Part shown: in pieces, positions 5,345-10,557 of the stretch
Layout: each line of letters starts with the position of its first letter
How positions within the stretch are numbered: the first letter of the stretch is position 1
NCBI GenBank assembly: GCA_900544515.1
Contig: UQVI01000057.1
Span: 1 to 10,557, forward strand
Length of the DNA stretch: 10,557 nt
Origin: an uncultured Oscillospiraceae bacterium
GTDB lineage: Bacteria; Bacillota; Clostridia; Oscillospirales; Acutalibacteraceae
Direction of reading: 5' to 3'
Notes under the pieces: generated by a model
Database searches by the model: none
What the model was told of the DNA's origin: nothing
Seen by the model: only the letters and a program-made list of their open reading frames with translations
Position numbers and translations under genes: made by a program

Positions 5345-7264
5345 TTATATTCTTATATAGACAGACATTTCATTTTCTGTGCGATTTCCCCATTGATAGT
5401 ATGGAATAAATTTTATCTTACATTCCTCAAAATTCGGACTTGTGTAATTCGAGTAAAGCGTACTGTCCTCCTGTTCTCTGAAACCGTCTGCAAAGATATT
5501 TCCGTCTTTGTAAATAAAATTCGGCTTCTCCGACAGTTTAAGCAGCTGAAGATTTTTGCCGTTGTCTGCCTCCTCGATACAGTATACAATCGGTCCTCTT
5601 GTCACAGCAACTTTGCCGATATTCGCTCTTACCTTGTTGGAGCATTTTATCCTTTTTATCTCTGTGACAAATTCTGCATTTATTGTACAGCTTTCTTTGA
5701 TAGCAATAAACGCATAGCCGTTTTCAATTTTATAATTTTCAGAGATATTATATTGGTCACACCAGCTGGGAATACGCAGTGCAAGTATAAATGGCTTATT
5801 CACTTTTACACTTAACGAAACCTTTCCATTATCAATATAGCTTGATATGATATGAATATCTGCCTTGTCACTTGTCATATGATTTCCAATGTACTGATTA
5901 ACATATATAGTGCTGTCACTTTCCGTAAAAATATATTCGTTAATGGAGGAGATAAGTCTCGCAAGATTAGGAGGACAGCAGGCGCAGGAAAACCATTTTT
6001 GTCTTACCGGTTTTATGTGTTTTTTGCGTGAATCAACCTTTGACGCAATCGGTAAAACCTCAAGCGGATTGACATAGAAAAAGGATTGCCCATCCTCAGC
6101 CATTCCGGAAAGAACGGTGTTATAAAGTGCTCTTTCCATAACATCTGCATATTGCGAGTTGATTTCACATTCTGCCATACGTCTTGCAAAAAATATCAGT
6201 CCGATTGATGCACAGGTTTCGGCATATGCCAAATCATTCGGTAAATCGTAATCAAAAGAAAATGCCTCGCCGTCAACTGTTGCACCGATACCGCCTGTAA
6301 TATACATTTTTTTGTTTTCAATGTTATCCCATATACTTTTGCAGGCATTGAACAGCTGTGCATCATTATATGCTTTTGCAATGTCAGCCATAGCGGAGTA
6401 AAGATAAACGCCTCTTACTGCATGACCGACGGCCTCAGTCTGATACTTCGGCTCAATATGTGCCTGATTGTAATGATAATTATCATTTACCGTTTCTTTT
6501 CCGCGTTCCATATCAAAATAATACGGCTTTTTTCCTCGTTCTTCAATAAAGAATTTTGCAGTGCGGAGATATTCTTTTTGGCCGGTTGCCTCATATAGCT
6601 TTACAAGAGCCATTTCAGCTATTTCGTGTCCGGGATATCCCTTTATCTTATCTTCACCGAAGGTACGGCAAATCAGGTCTGCAAAGCGGCAGGCAGCGTC
6701 AAGGAGCTTTCTGTTGCCTGTTGCATTATTAAAGCTGATTGCAGCCTCAGCAAGATGACCGAAGCAGTAGAGCTCGTGGTGGTCCTTAAGATTTGAAAAT
6801 ACTTTGCTTCTGTCGTTAATGATATAAAGAGTATCAAGATATCCGCTTTCAAGCTGTGCTCCGCATATGATGTCAATATATTCATTTGCTTTGCTTTCAA
6901 GCTCTTTGTCAGGATGATTCTGCAGAGAATATCCGACTGCCTCAATCCATTTATATACATCGGAATCCTGAAATACCCAGCCGTGAAAAGCATTTCTATC
7001 TGAATTGTGTTCATCATACTGCCACCTGTCTACCGGATAGGTGGCAGGCTCAATACCTTTTCTTATATCTTTGCAAACCTTACCTGCTTTTATAAAATTT
7101 TCAATGCAGTAGCTTTTCTCAGCATTATCAATTTTGTCCTGCAAAGCAAGGTACTGATAGGGGATAACGTTTTTTCTTACAGTTTCAAATACTTTATTCC
7201 AGAAAGCATCATCCATTTTTACATTATCTATTTTTGAATGTTTTGAAAAGTTTTTGCTGTTCAT
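5345..7264 (-). CDS. Beta-L-arabinofuranosidase-type glycoside hydrolase (GH127/GH146, DUF1680)
   Basis: Counted from the ATG at 7264 the protein has 639 residues, close to the family's usual 640-660. It shows the helical-barrel signature AETCASIGLIFFARRM (348-363) with E349 and C351, and CACCPPNLARLI (427-438) with C429 and C430. These match the Glu-Cys/Cys-Cys zinc and cysteine-nucleophile arrangement of Bifidobacterium HypBA1 (E338, C340, C417, C418), with nearly identical spacing; C429 would be the nucleophile. TGGIGA (323-328) and the C-terminal IPYYQWGNR (620-628) are also typical. No signal peptide is present, so it should act in the cytoplasm, removing terminal beta-L-arabinofuranose from imported plant oligosaccharides. 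An in-frame TTG at 7276 is part of the Shine-Dalgarno sequence and is rejected as start. It is followed after 12 bp by the MATE gene. Confidence 0.9.
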   Translation of the reverse strand: MNSKNFSKHSKIDNVKMDDAFWNKVFETVRKNVIPYQYLALQDKIDNAEKSYCIENFIKAGKVCKDIRKGIEPATYPVDRWQYDEHNSDRNAFHGWVFQDSDVYKWIEAVGYSLQNHPDKELESKANEYIDIICGAQLESGYLDTLYIINDRSKVFSNLKDHHELYCFGHLAEAAISFNNATGNRKLLDAACRFADLICRTFGEDKIKGYPGHEIAEMALVKLYEATGQKEYLRTAKFFIEERGKKPYYFDMERGKETVNDNYHYNQAHIEPKYQTEAVGHAVRGVYLYSAMADIAKAYNDAQLFNACKSIWDNIENKKMYITGGIGATVDGEAFSFDYDLPNDLAYAETCASIGLIFFARRMAECEINSQYADVMERALYNTVLSGMAEDGQSFFYVNPLEVLPIASKVDSRKKHIKPVRQKWFSCACCPPNLARLISSINEYIFTESDSTIYVNQYIGNHMTSDKADIHIISSYIDNGKVSLSVKVNKPFILALRIPSWCDQYNISENYKIENGYAFIAIKESCTINAEFVTEIKRIKCSNKVRANIGKVAVTRGPIVYCIEEADNGKNLQLLKLSEKPNFIYKDGNIFADGFREQEDSTLYSNYTSPNFEECKIKFIPYYQWGNRTENEMSVYIRI

Positions 7265-7270
7265 ATGTGT

Positions 7271-7274
7271 CTCC
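7271..7274 (-). promoter_or_regulatory. Ribosome binding site that fixes the arabinofuranosidase start
   Basis: On the minus strand the sequence reads TTGGAGACACATATG. The GGAG core is 6 nt from the ATG at 7264, ideal spacing. A TTG start at 7276 would overlap this site and have no purine-rich site of its own. Confidence 0.75.
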
Positions 7275-7278
7275 AATA

Positions 7279-7311
7279 AAAATGCACTTGTATTTTCTAC
7301 AAGTGCATTTT
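7279..7311. repeat. 14-bp-arm palindrome at the arabinofuranosidase promoter (operator or terminator hairpin)
   Basis: AAAATGCACTTGTA (7279-7292) and TACAAGTGCATTTT (7298-7311) are perfect inverted repeats around a 5-nt spacer. On the minus strand the right arm overlaps the predicted -10 box of the glycosidase gene, and the rest covers the start site, as expected for an operator of a dimeric regulator. The stem followed by TTTTTATT on the minus strand could also terminate transcripts from the small membrane-protein gene. The two roles are not exclusive. Confidence 0.75.
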
Positions 7312-7334
7312 AACATATCTGAAATTATTATCAA
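7307..7334 (-). promoter_or_regulatory. Predicted promoter of the arabinofuranosidase-MATE operon
   Basis: On the minus strand, TTGATA (7334-7329) is followed after 16 bp by TAAAAT (7312-7307), each one mismatch from consensus, and a TG at 7315-7314 gives an extended -10. The start would be near 7300, inside the palindrome, leaving a leader of about 35 nt before the ATG at 7264. Confidence 0.6.
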
Positions 7335-7337
7335 GTG

Positions 7338-7655
7338 TCAGGCAGCAAAGTTTGAGCAATTTATGATTTCGTTTAATTCCCTCAACTGAGCATCTTTTTC
7401 TTCAATACGCTCGAGTTTTCTTTTTTCAAAGGCTTTTCTTTTCTGCTCCTTGTATTTCTTTGATTCAAAAAAATACATTACACCGAGTGCAGATACGGAA
7501 AGTGAAAAGACATCAATTGCAAAAAGTATTTTCATCTGATTGTCTGTAAGATTGTCAAAAAGATTGAATGAAAGGATTGTAATGCCAAAGCCTGCCGCCA
7601 GTGTGATTGCTGTGATAAGAATTCCTGTGATGATTTTTTTTACTGTTTTCTTCAT
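7338..7655 (-). CDS. Small two-helix membrane protein with charged helical tail, function unknown
   Basis: This 105-residue protein has a basic N-terminus (MKKTVKK), a first membrane helix at about 8-32, a short polar turn (DNLTDNQ, 34-40) and a second helix at about 42-63. A highly charged, Lys/Arg/Glu-rich tail (64-98) looks like an amphipathic helix or short coiled coil. By the positive-inside rule both termini are cytoplasmic. The start is well supported by AAAGGAGG just upstream and by its own promoter. I do not recognise a family. It looks monocistronic, sitting between the MocR-side hairpin and the arabinofuranosidase-side palindrome, so neither neighbour says much about its job. The strong ribosome binding site and regular topology argue it is real and not spurious. 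Confidence 0.8.
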   Translation of the reverse strand: MKKTVKKIITGILITAITLAAGFGITILSFNLFDNLTDNQMKILFAIDVFSLSVSALGVMYFFESKKYKEQKRKAFEKRKLERIEEKDAQLRELNEIINCSNFAA

Positions 7656-7685
7656 AAGAAATACCTCCTTTTTCTTTACAATCTC

Positions 7686-7713
7686 ATTTTAGCAGAATGA
7701 TATTTTTATTCAA
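7686..7713 (-). promoter_or_regulatory. Predicted promoter of the small membrane-protein gene
   Basis: On the minus strand TTGAAT (7713-7708) and TAAAAT (7691-7686) are 16 bp apart, and the TGC before the -10 gives an extended -10 element. The start near 7679 leaves a short leader carrying the strong AAAGGAGG site. It has the same -10 sequence and spacing as the promoter at 7307-7334. Confidence 0.55.
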
Positions 7714-7721
7714 TAGGACAA

Positions 7722-7767
7722 AGGAGGAGTGTCCAAAAACTTGGACACTCCTCAAGGTTTTTTTACA
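7722..7767 (-). terminator. Hairpin downstream of mocR, probable terminator with alternative folds
   Basis: GAGGAGTGTCCAA (7724-7736) pairs perfectly with TTGGACACTCCTC (7741-7753) over a 4-nt loop, about 20 bp past the mocR stop. The minus-strand 3' flank (CTTTGTCC) is a poor U-tract. An alternative minus-strand stem pairs CCTTG with CAAG and is followed by five T, which would be a better terminator. A structural element is certain; the terminator call is likely. Confidence 0.65.
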
Positions 7768-7772
7768 AATTT

Positions 7773-9032
7773 TCAATTTTCTATTGACAAAATTAAATTT
7801 TCTGCTACAATTTTCAGACTTTTTTCAGGTATTCCTGATGGTGAAATGACCAGAACGATTTGATTATCCTCATATTTTTCCACAAAAACCTTTAATCCGA
7901 ATTCTTCGAATACGGATATATCCTTGTGGAATTCCGATATCAGAACAATCTGCAGGGTGTTTTCACCGATTTCAATTTTAGCATTTGGCATTTTCTTTTT
8001 CAGTATATTATAAAACTTTTTTGTTTTCGCAGTGTAAAGACGTCTTATTTTTCTGATCTGTGATTTAATGTGACCGTCACGTATATAATTGCATAGAGCA
8101 ATCTGCTCAGTCTTGCTTGCTGTTTGAGCAAATCGATAAGCATTTTTATTGAATTTTGCAGTTAATTCATCCGTAAGCACCATAAAGCTTATTCTTATAC
8201 CGGGCAAAAGCATTGCAGAAAAGGAGCCCATATATATGATATTTCTTTTCCCTAATGCAAAAAGTGACGGTGTTGGCTTTACATTATACAGAAATTCATT
8301 TTCATAGTCGTCCTCAATAACAAGTGAGTTATTTTTCTGAGAATAGGATATCAGCTCGAGACGTCTCTTTATAGGCATAACGTCACCCCACCTTGTCATG
8401 TGCGAGGGGGAGACATAAATGATATCAGCGTCCTTATCTCTTGTGTGCACCTCAAACCCGTAATCACTGAAAATGCTCATTCCCTGAGTAAAGCTCTTAT
8501 CAGGAAAGGAAACGCAGCTGTTTCTGTCAATCAGTGAGCACAGTATCTGCAGCAGCGGCTGTACACCTGCACCGATTATGATTCTTTCAGGTGATGCAAT
8601 CACATTTCTTTTTTCTTTTATATATTGCGATATTGCACATCTTAAATCATATTCACCCTTTGGCTGACTGTAGGAAAGAAGCCTGTCTGTCTGTCTGAGT
8701 GCACTTTTAATGTATCTCTGCCACAGTGCAAAGTCAAAGCAGTCCTCATCAGCTGTACCGCCTGTAAGGTCAAATTCTGTGCTTTCTTCTGGAGCATCTT
8801 CATCTTCATTGATTTGATTTTGCACGATGTCAGATACAAAATAACCGCTTTTTTTCTGTGCGATAATAAAACCGTCTGCACATAAATCAAAGTAAGCATT
8901 CTGCACTGTGGTTACTGACACATTATAAATCTGTGCTGCCTTTCTTACGGAGGGTATTTTATCTCCTGCTTTGAGCTCGCCTGAAAGAATCATATCCCTT
9001 ATTGTATTATATAGCTGTGTGTATTTTTTCAT
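7773..9032 (-). CDS. MocR/PdxR-type regulator (GntR HTH plus aminotransferase-like domain) lacking the PLP lysine
   Basis: This 419-residue protein has a GntR winged helix (about 1-68: GDKIPSVRKAAQIYNVSVTT, then GYFVSDI). An acidic linker (70-88) leads to a fold-type-I aminotransferase-like domain (about 89-419). EDDYENEFLY (240-249) retains the Asp/Tyr pair that contacts PLP in GabR-like proteins. The motif normally reading GTFSK-x-L-x-P-x-x-R is here GSFSAMLLPGIR (269-280): residue 273, expected to be the Schiff-base lysine, is alanine (codon GCA at 8216-8214). The SPSHMTRWG stretch (208-216) also departs from the usual TPSHQxPTG. It therefore probably binds PLP non-covalently, binds something else, or has lost sensing. 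It is divergent to pyridoxamine kinase, 96 bp apart, which points to control of vitamin B6 salvage. AAGG lies 7 nt before the ATG. Confidence 0.9.
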   Translation of the reverse strand: MKKYTQLYNTIRDMILSGELKAGDKIPSVRKAAQIYNVSVTTVQNAYFDLCADGFIIAQKKSGYFVSDIVQNQINEDEDAPEESTEFDLTGGTADEDCFDFALWQRYIKSALRQTDRLLSYSQPKGEYDLRCAISQYIKEKRNVIASPERIIIGAGVQPLLQILCSLIDRNSCVSFPDKSFTQGMSIFSDYGFEVHTRDKDADIIYVSPSHMTRWGDVMPIKRRLELISYSQKNNSLVIEDDYENEFLYNVKPTPSLFALGKRNIIYMGSFSAMLLPGIRISFMVLTDELTAKFNKNAYRFAQTASKTEQIALCNYIRDGHIKSQIRKIRRLYTAKTKKFYNILKKKMPNAKIEIGENTLQIVLISEFHKDISVFEEFGLKVFVEKYEDNQIVLVISPSGIPEKSLKIVAENLILSIEN

Positions 9033-9068
9033 AACTGTACCTTAAAATATTATTGGAACTGTGTATTT

Positions 9069-9099
9069 TAATCATTACAGTAATAGTATATAATGATTA
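9069..9099. promoter_or_regulatory. Paired TAATNATTA motifs and ATTACAGTAAT palindrome in the mocR-pdxK intergenic region
   Basis: TAATCATTA (9069-9077) and TAATGATTA (9091-9099) are 22 bp apart start to start, about two helical turns, and are reverse complements. Between them lies the 11-bp palindrome ATTACAGTAAT (9074-9084). Also, AACTGT occurs at 9033-9038 and 9057-9062 with 24-bp spacing. MocR-family proteins usually bind two spaced repeats in the divergent region, so these are candidate sites. Confidence 0.45.
9089..9094 (+). promoter_or_regulatory. -10 box of the pyridoxamine kinase operon
   Basis: TATAAT is a perfect -10 hexamer. The region 17 bp upstream (TTTTAA at 9066-9071) is a poor -35, which suggests an activator-dependent promoter, consistent with the upstream repeat motifs and the divergent MocR gene. 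It overlaps an in-frame ATG at 9093, ruling that codon out as a translation start. Confidence 0.6.
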
Positions 9100-9113
9100 G
9101 CAAGATATTTCAA

Positions 9114-9123
9114 GAGGGAAGAG
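9114..9123 (+). promoter_or_regulatory. Ribosome binding site that fixes the pyridoxamine kinase start
   Basis: GAGGGAAGAG ends 5 nt before the ATG at 9129, with the GAGGG core about 10 nt away. The in-frame ATG at 9093 has no such site and lies in the -10 box. Confidence 0.8.
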
Positions 9124-9128
9124 ATATT

Positions 9129-9926
9129 ATGAAAAAATGTGCGATAAGCAATGATTTATCAGGTTTTGGAAAATGTTCTTTAACTGCGGCAATACCTATT
9201 ATATCTGTTATGGGCTCTGAAATTCACCCTCTTCCGACTGCCGTTCTGTCAAATCAGACTGCTTATGAAAGCTTTCGGTCTGTGTCGCTAACGGATGTAA
9301 TGCCTGAATTTATATCGGAGTGGAAAAAGCTGAATCCTGTTTTTGACGGAATACTTACAGGCTTTGTCACAGATGAAAAGCAGCTTGATATTATCAGCGT
9401 TTTTATTGATGAATTTAGGACAGAAAATACAACTGTTATTGTTGACCCTGTTATGGCGGATAACGGTGCTTTGTACAGCGGTTATACTTCTGCAATGTGT
9501 GAAAAAATAAAAAAGCTCTGTCATAAGGCGGATATCATCACACCGAATATTGCTGAACTTGCTTTCCTTGCTGATGAAGAATACAGTGAAGATATTGACG
9601 ATATTAACAGCTATGCAAACAAGCTCCAGATGGAGGGGATTGAAAGAATTGTCGTCACAGGCTATAAGCAGGACAATATGATTTCCAATCTTATTTATGA
9701 TAACGATGGTATGGCAATAGCATCGTCAACTTTGATTGGCGGTTATTACAGCGGAACAGGCGATATACTTGCTTCAATAATAATGGGTGGCATTTTGAAG
9801 GGGTTGTCACTTGTTCAGTCGGTTTCACTTGCAACCGAATTTATAAGCAAGGCAATCGCAGATACTGAATGTGATGACCATAACGACGGAATTGAATTTG
9901 AAAAATATCTCGGAGATTTGCTATGA
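9129..9926 (+). CDS. pdxK: Pyridoxamine/pyridoxal kinase (PfkB-like ribokinase superfamily)
   Basis: This 265-residue cytosolic enzyme phosphorylates pyridoxal, pyridoxamine or pyridoxine with ATP in the vitamin B6 salvage pathway. The N-terminus NDLSGFGKCSLTAAIPIISVMG (8-29) followed by LPTAVLSNQTAY (35-46) is the hallmark of Firmicute pyridoxamine kinases. VDPVMADNG (105-113) and ITPNIAELAFL (137-147) form the ATP/Mg side, and GTGD (209-212) carries the catalytic aspartate D212 and anion hole. The start at 9129 is chosen by its ribosome binding site; a frame extension to 9093 would begin in the promoter. The stop overlaps the ECF S-component start (ATGA). Divergence from a MocR-type regulator supports the B6 role. 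The specific vitamer preference cannot be read from sequence. Confidence 0.92.
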   Translation: MKKCAISNDLSGFGKCSLTAAIPIISVMGSEIHPLPTAVLSNQTAYESFRSVSLTDVMPEFISEWKKLNPVFDGILTGFVTDEKQLDIISVFIDEFRTENTTVIVDPVMADNGALYSGYTSAMCEKIKKLCHKADIITPNIAELAFLADEEYSEDIDDINSYANKLQMEGIERIVVTGYKQDNMISNLIYDNDGMAIASSTLIGGYYSGTGDILASIIMGGILKGLSLVQSVSLATEFISKAIADTECDDHNDGIEFEKYLGDLL

Positions 9927-10435
9927 AGAATAATAAGGTATTTAAAATGACAATAACAGCAATGTTCACCGCAATGATTTTTGTGCTGACAAGATTTGTT
10001 TCAGTCCCTGTTGCAACAGGGTATGTTCACTTTGGTGATGCACTGATTTATCTTGTGGCATCAACACTCGGTGGCGGCTGGGCATTGTTTGCAGCAGCTG
10101 TCGGCGGTGTGCTTGCCGATATAACATCCGGCTGGTTTACATATGCACCTGTTACATTCATTGTGAAAATACTGATTGCATTGCTGTTTGTTTTTGTTAA
10201 CAAAAAAAGTGAAAAAATCTTGACACCGATAACTGCTTTGCTTACAATACCAGCAGGAGCAATTACAATCGGTGGCTATTTTATCGGTGATATGATTATT
10301 GATAAGGTCTATGCCGTTGTTAATATTCCCGGCAATGCCATTCAGGCGCTCGGAAGTGCTGTTGTGTTTATCGTACTTGCAGCAGCCTTTGACGCTGCTA
10401 AGATGAAGAAAAAATTTTTTATTGATAAGAAGTGA
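9923..10435 (+). CDS. ECF transporter substrate-binding S component, predicted vitamin B6 vitamer uptake
   Basis: This 170-residue membrane protein has about six helices, the size of ECF S components. Helix 1 carries an alanine motif (A13-x-x-x-A17 in ITAMFTAMIFVL) of the kind that contacts the EcfT subunit. The stretch GYVHFGDALIYLVASTLGG (33-51), then GGVLADI (61-67) and YAPVTFIVKILIALL (74-88), is typical of the DUF1393/HmpT-PdxU-like group. The S component binds the vitamin at the outer face and needs an energising EcfA-A'-T module, which is not in this window and is probably encoded elsewhere and shared. The 4-bp overlap with the pyridoxamine kinase gene implies that the substrate is a B6 vitamer, phosphorylated on entry. 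Hydroxymethylpyrimidine or another vitamin is the alternative. Confidence 0.85.
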   Translation: MKNNKVFKMTITAMFTAMIFVLTRFVSVPVATGYVHFGDALIYLVASTLGGGWALFAAAVGGVLADITSGWFTYAPVTFIVKILIALLFVFVNKKSEKILTPITALLTIPAGAITIGGYFIGDMIIDKVYAVVNIPGNAIQALGSAVVFIVLAAAFDAAKMKKKFFIDKK

Positions 10436-10440
10436 GAATT

Positions 10441-10529
10441 ATGGCTGATATTGTTTATACTCTTGAGGGCGGAGTTTATCTGAATCTAACAAATAAGTGC
10501 CCCTGCAAATGTGCTTTCTGTATACGTTC
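10441..10529 (+). CDS. Radical SAM protein, N-terminal fragment (TatD-associated rSAM-like), cut by adapter
   Basis: Translation from the ATG at 10441 gives about 30 residues, including VYLNLTNKCPCKCAFCIRS. This contains C20-x3-C24-x2-C27, the radical SAM motif that ligates a [4Fe-4S] cluster for cleavage of S-adenosylmethionine, with phenylalanine before the last cysteine as usual. The YLNLTN...FCIR pattern resembles the TatD-linked radical SAM subgroup (TIGR04038-like). An extra cysteine, C22, lies inside the loop. The gene starts 5 bp after the S-component stop, with a weak purine-rich site (AGAAGTGAGA) that overlaps that gene's end, so it is the third gene of the B6 operon. The frame enters adapter at 10530; the remainder of the protein is missing, so family assignment is tentative. 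Confidence 0.82.
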
Positions 10530-10557
10530 CTGTCTCTTATACACATCTGACGCTGCC
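10530..10557 (-). other. Nextera (Tn5) i5-side adapter, non-genomic
   Basis: Bases 10530-10548 are the reverse complement of the Tn5 mosaic end, and 10549-10557 (GACGCTGCC) continue into the Read 1 adapter. The 28 bases are the exact reverse complement of bases 20-47. Genomic sequence ends at about 10529 and truncates the radical SAM gene. Confidence 0.97.

Noticed and set aside
5393..5815. 140-residue open frame on the + strand
   Set aside because: It is antisense to the arabinofuranosidase gene, which has all of its active-site motifs; nothing supports this frame.
7265..7276. TTG start adding four residues to the arabinofuranosidase
   Set aside because: The TTG overlaps the GGAG ribosome binding site that serves the ATG at 7264.
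9093..9128. 12-residue N-terminal extension of pyridoxamine kinase
   Set aside because: The ATG lies in the -10 TATAAT box, while a good ribosome binding site precedes the ATG at 9129, after which family homology begins.
1..10557. Tn5-like composite transposon bounded by 19-bp mosaic ends
   Set aside because: The mosaic ends continue into Nextera primer and index sequence, and there is no transposase or resistance gene; it is library adapter.

Overview
The window reads as a sequenced contig from a low-GC Firmicute, most likely a gut-type member of the Clostridia (Oscillospirales/Ruminococcaceae-like). This rests on the A+T-rich intergenic DNA, strong AGGAGG-type Shine-Dalgarno sites, consensus sigma-A promoters, 4-bp ATGA gene overlaps and the style of the proteins; it is an inference without database search. 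Both ends are not biological. Bases 1-47 and 10530-10557 are Illumina Nextera/Tn5 adapter, so the first and last genes are cut by the library and not by a natural junction.

Left part, + strand (48-3959): the tail of an unknown membrane protein; an atypical Rossmann-fold SDR/epimerase with a perfect-consensus promoter, a 17-bp palindrome at its start site and a strong terminator; then a TetR-family regulator, an ABC-2 ATPase and an ABC-2 permease that are translationally coupled by two ATGA overlaps. Two directly abutting 14-bp palindromes sit on the tetR promoter, which suggests an autoregulated drug/compound efflux cassette.

Middle part, - strand (3961-7713): a hairpin terminator shared by the convergent permease and MATE genes; a MATE-family transporter 12 bp downstream of a cytoplasmic GH127/GH146-type beta-L-arabinofuranosidase; a 14-bp-arm palindrome laid over the arabinofuranosidase promoter; and a monocistronic two-helix membrane protein with a charged helical tail.

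Right part (7724-10529): a divergent vitamin B6 locus. A MocR-type (GntR-HTH plus aminotransferase-like domain) regulator on the - strand faces pyridoxamine/pyridoxal kinase on the + strand. The kinase gene overlaps an ECF-transporter S component, likely for a B6 vitamer, and is followed 5 bp later by the start of a radical SAM protein with a CxxxCxxC motif. The most interesting point is that the MocR protein has alanine (residue 273) where the PLP Schiff-base lysine of this fold is expected, although its genomic position predicts a PLP-sensing role. I found no rRNA, tRNA, CRISPR array, natural mobile element or clearly new multi-gene system. No stretch longer than about 135 bp lacks a gene.
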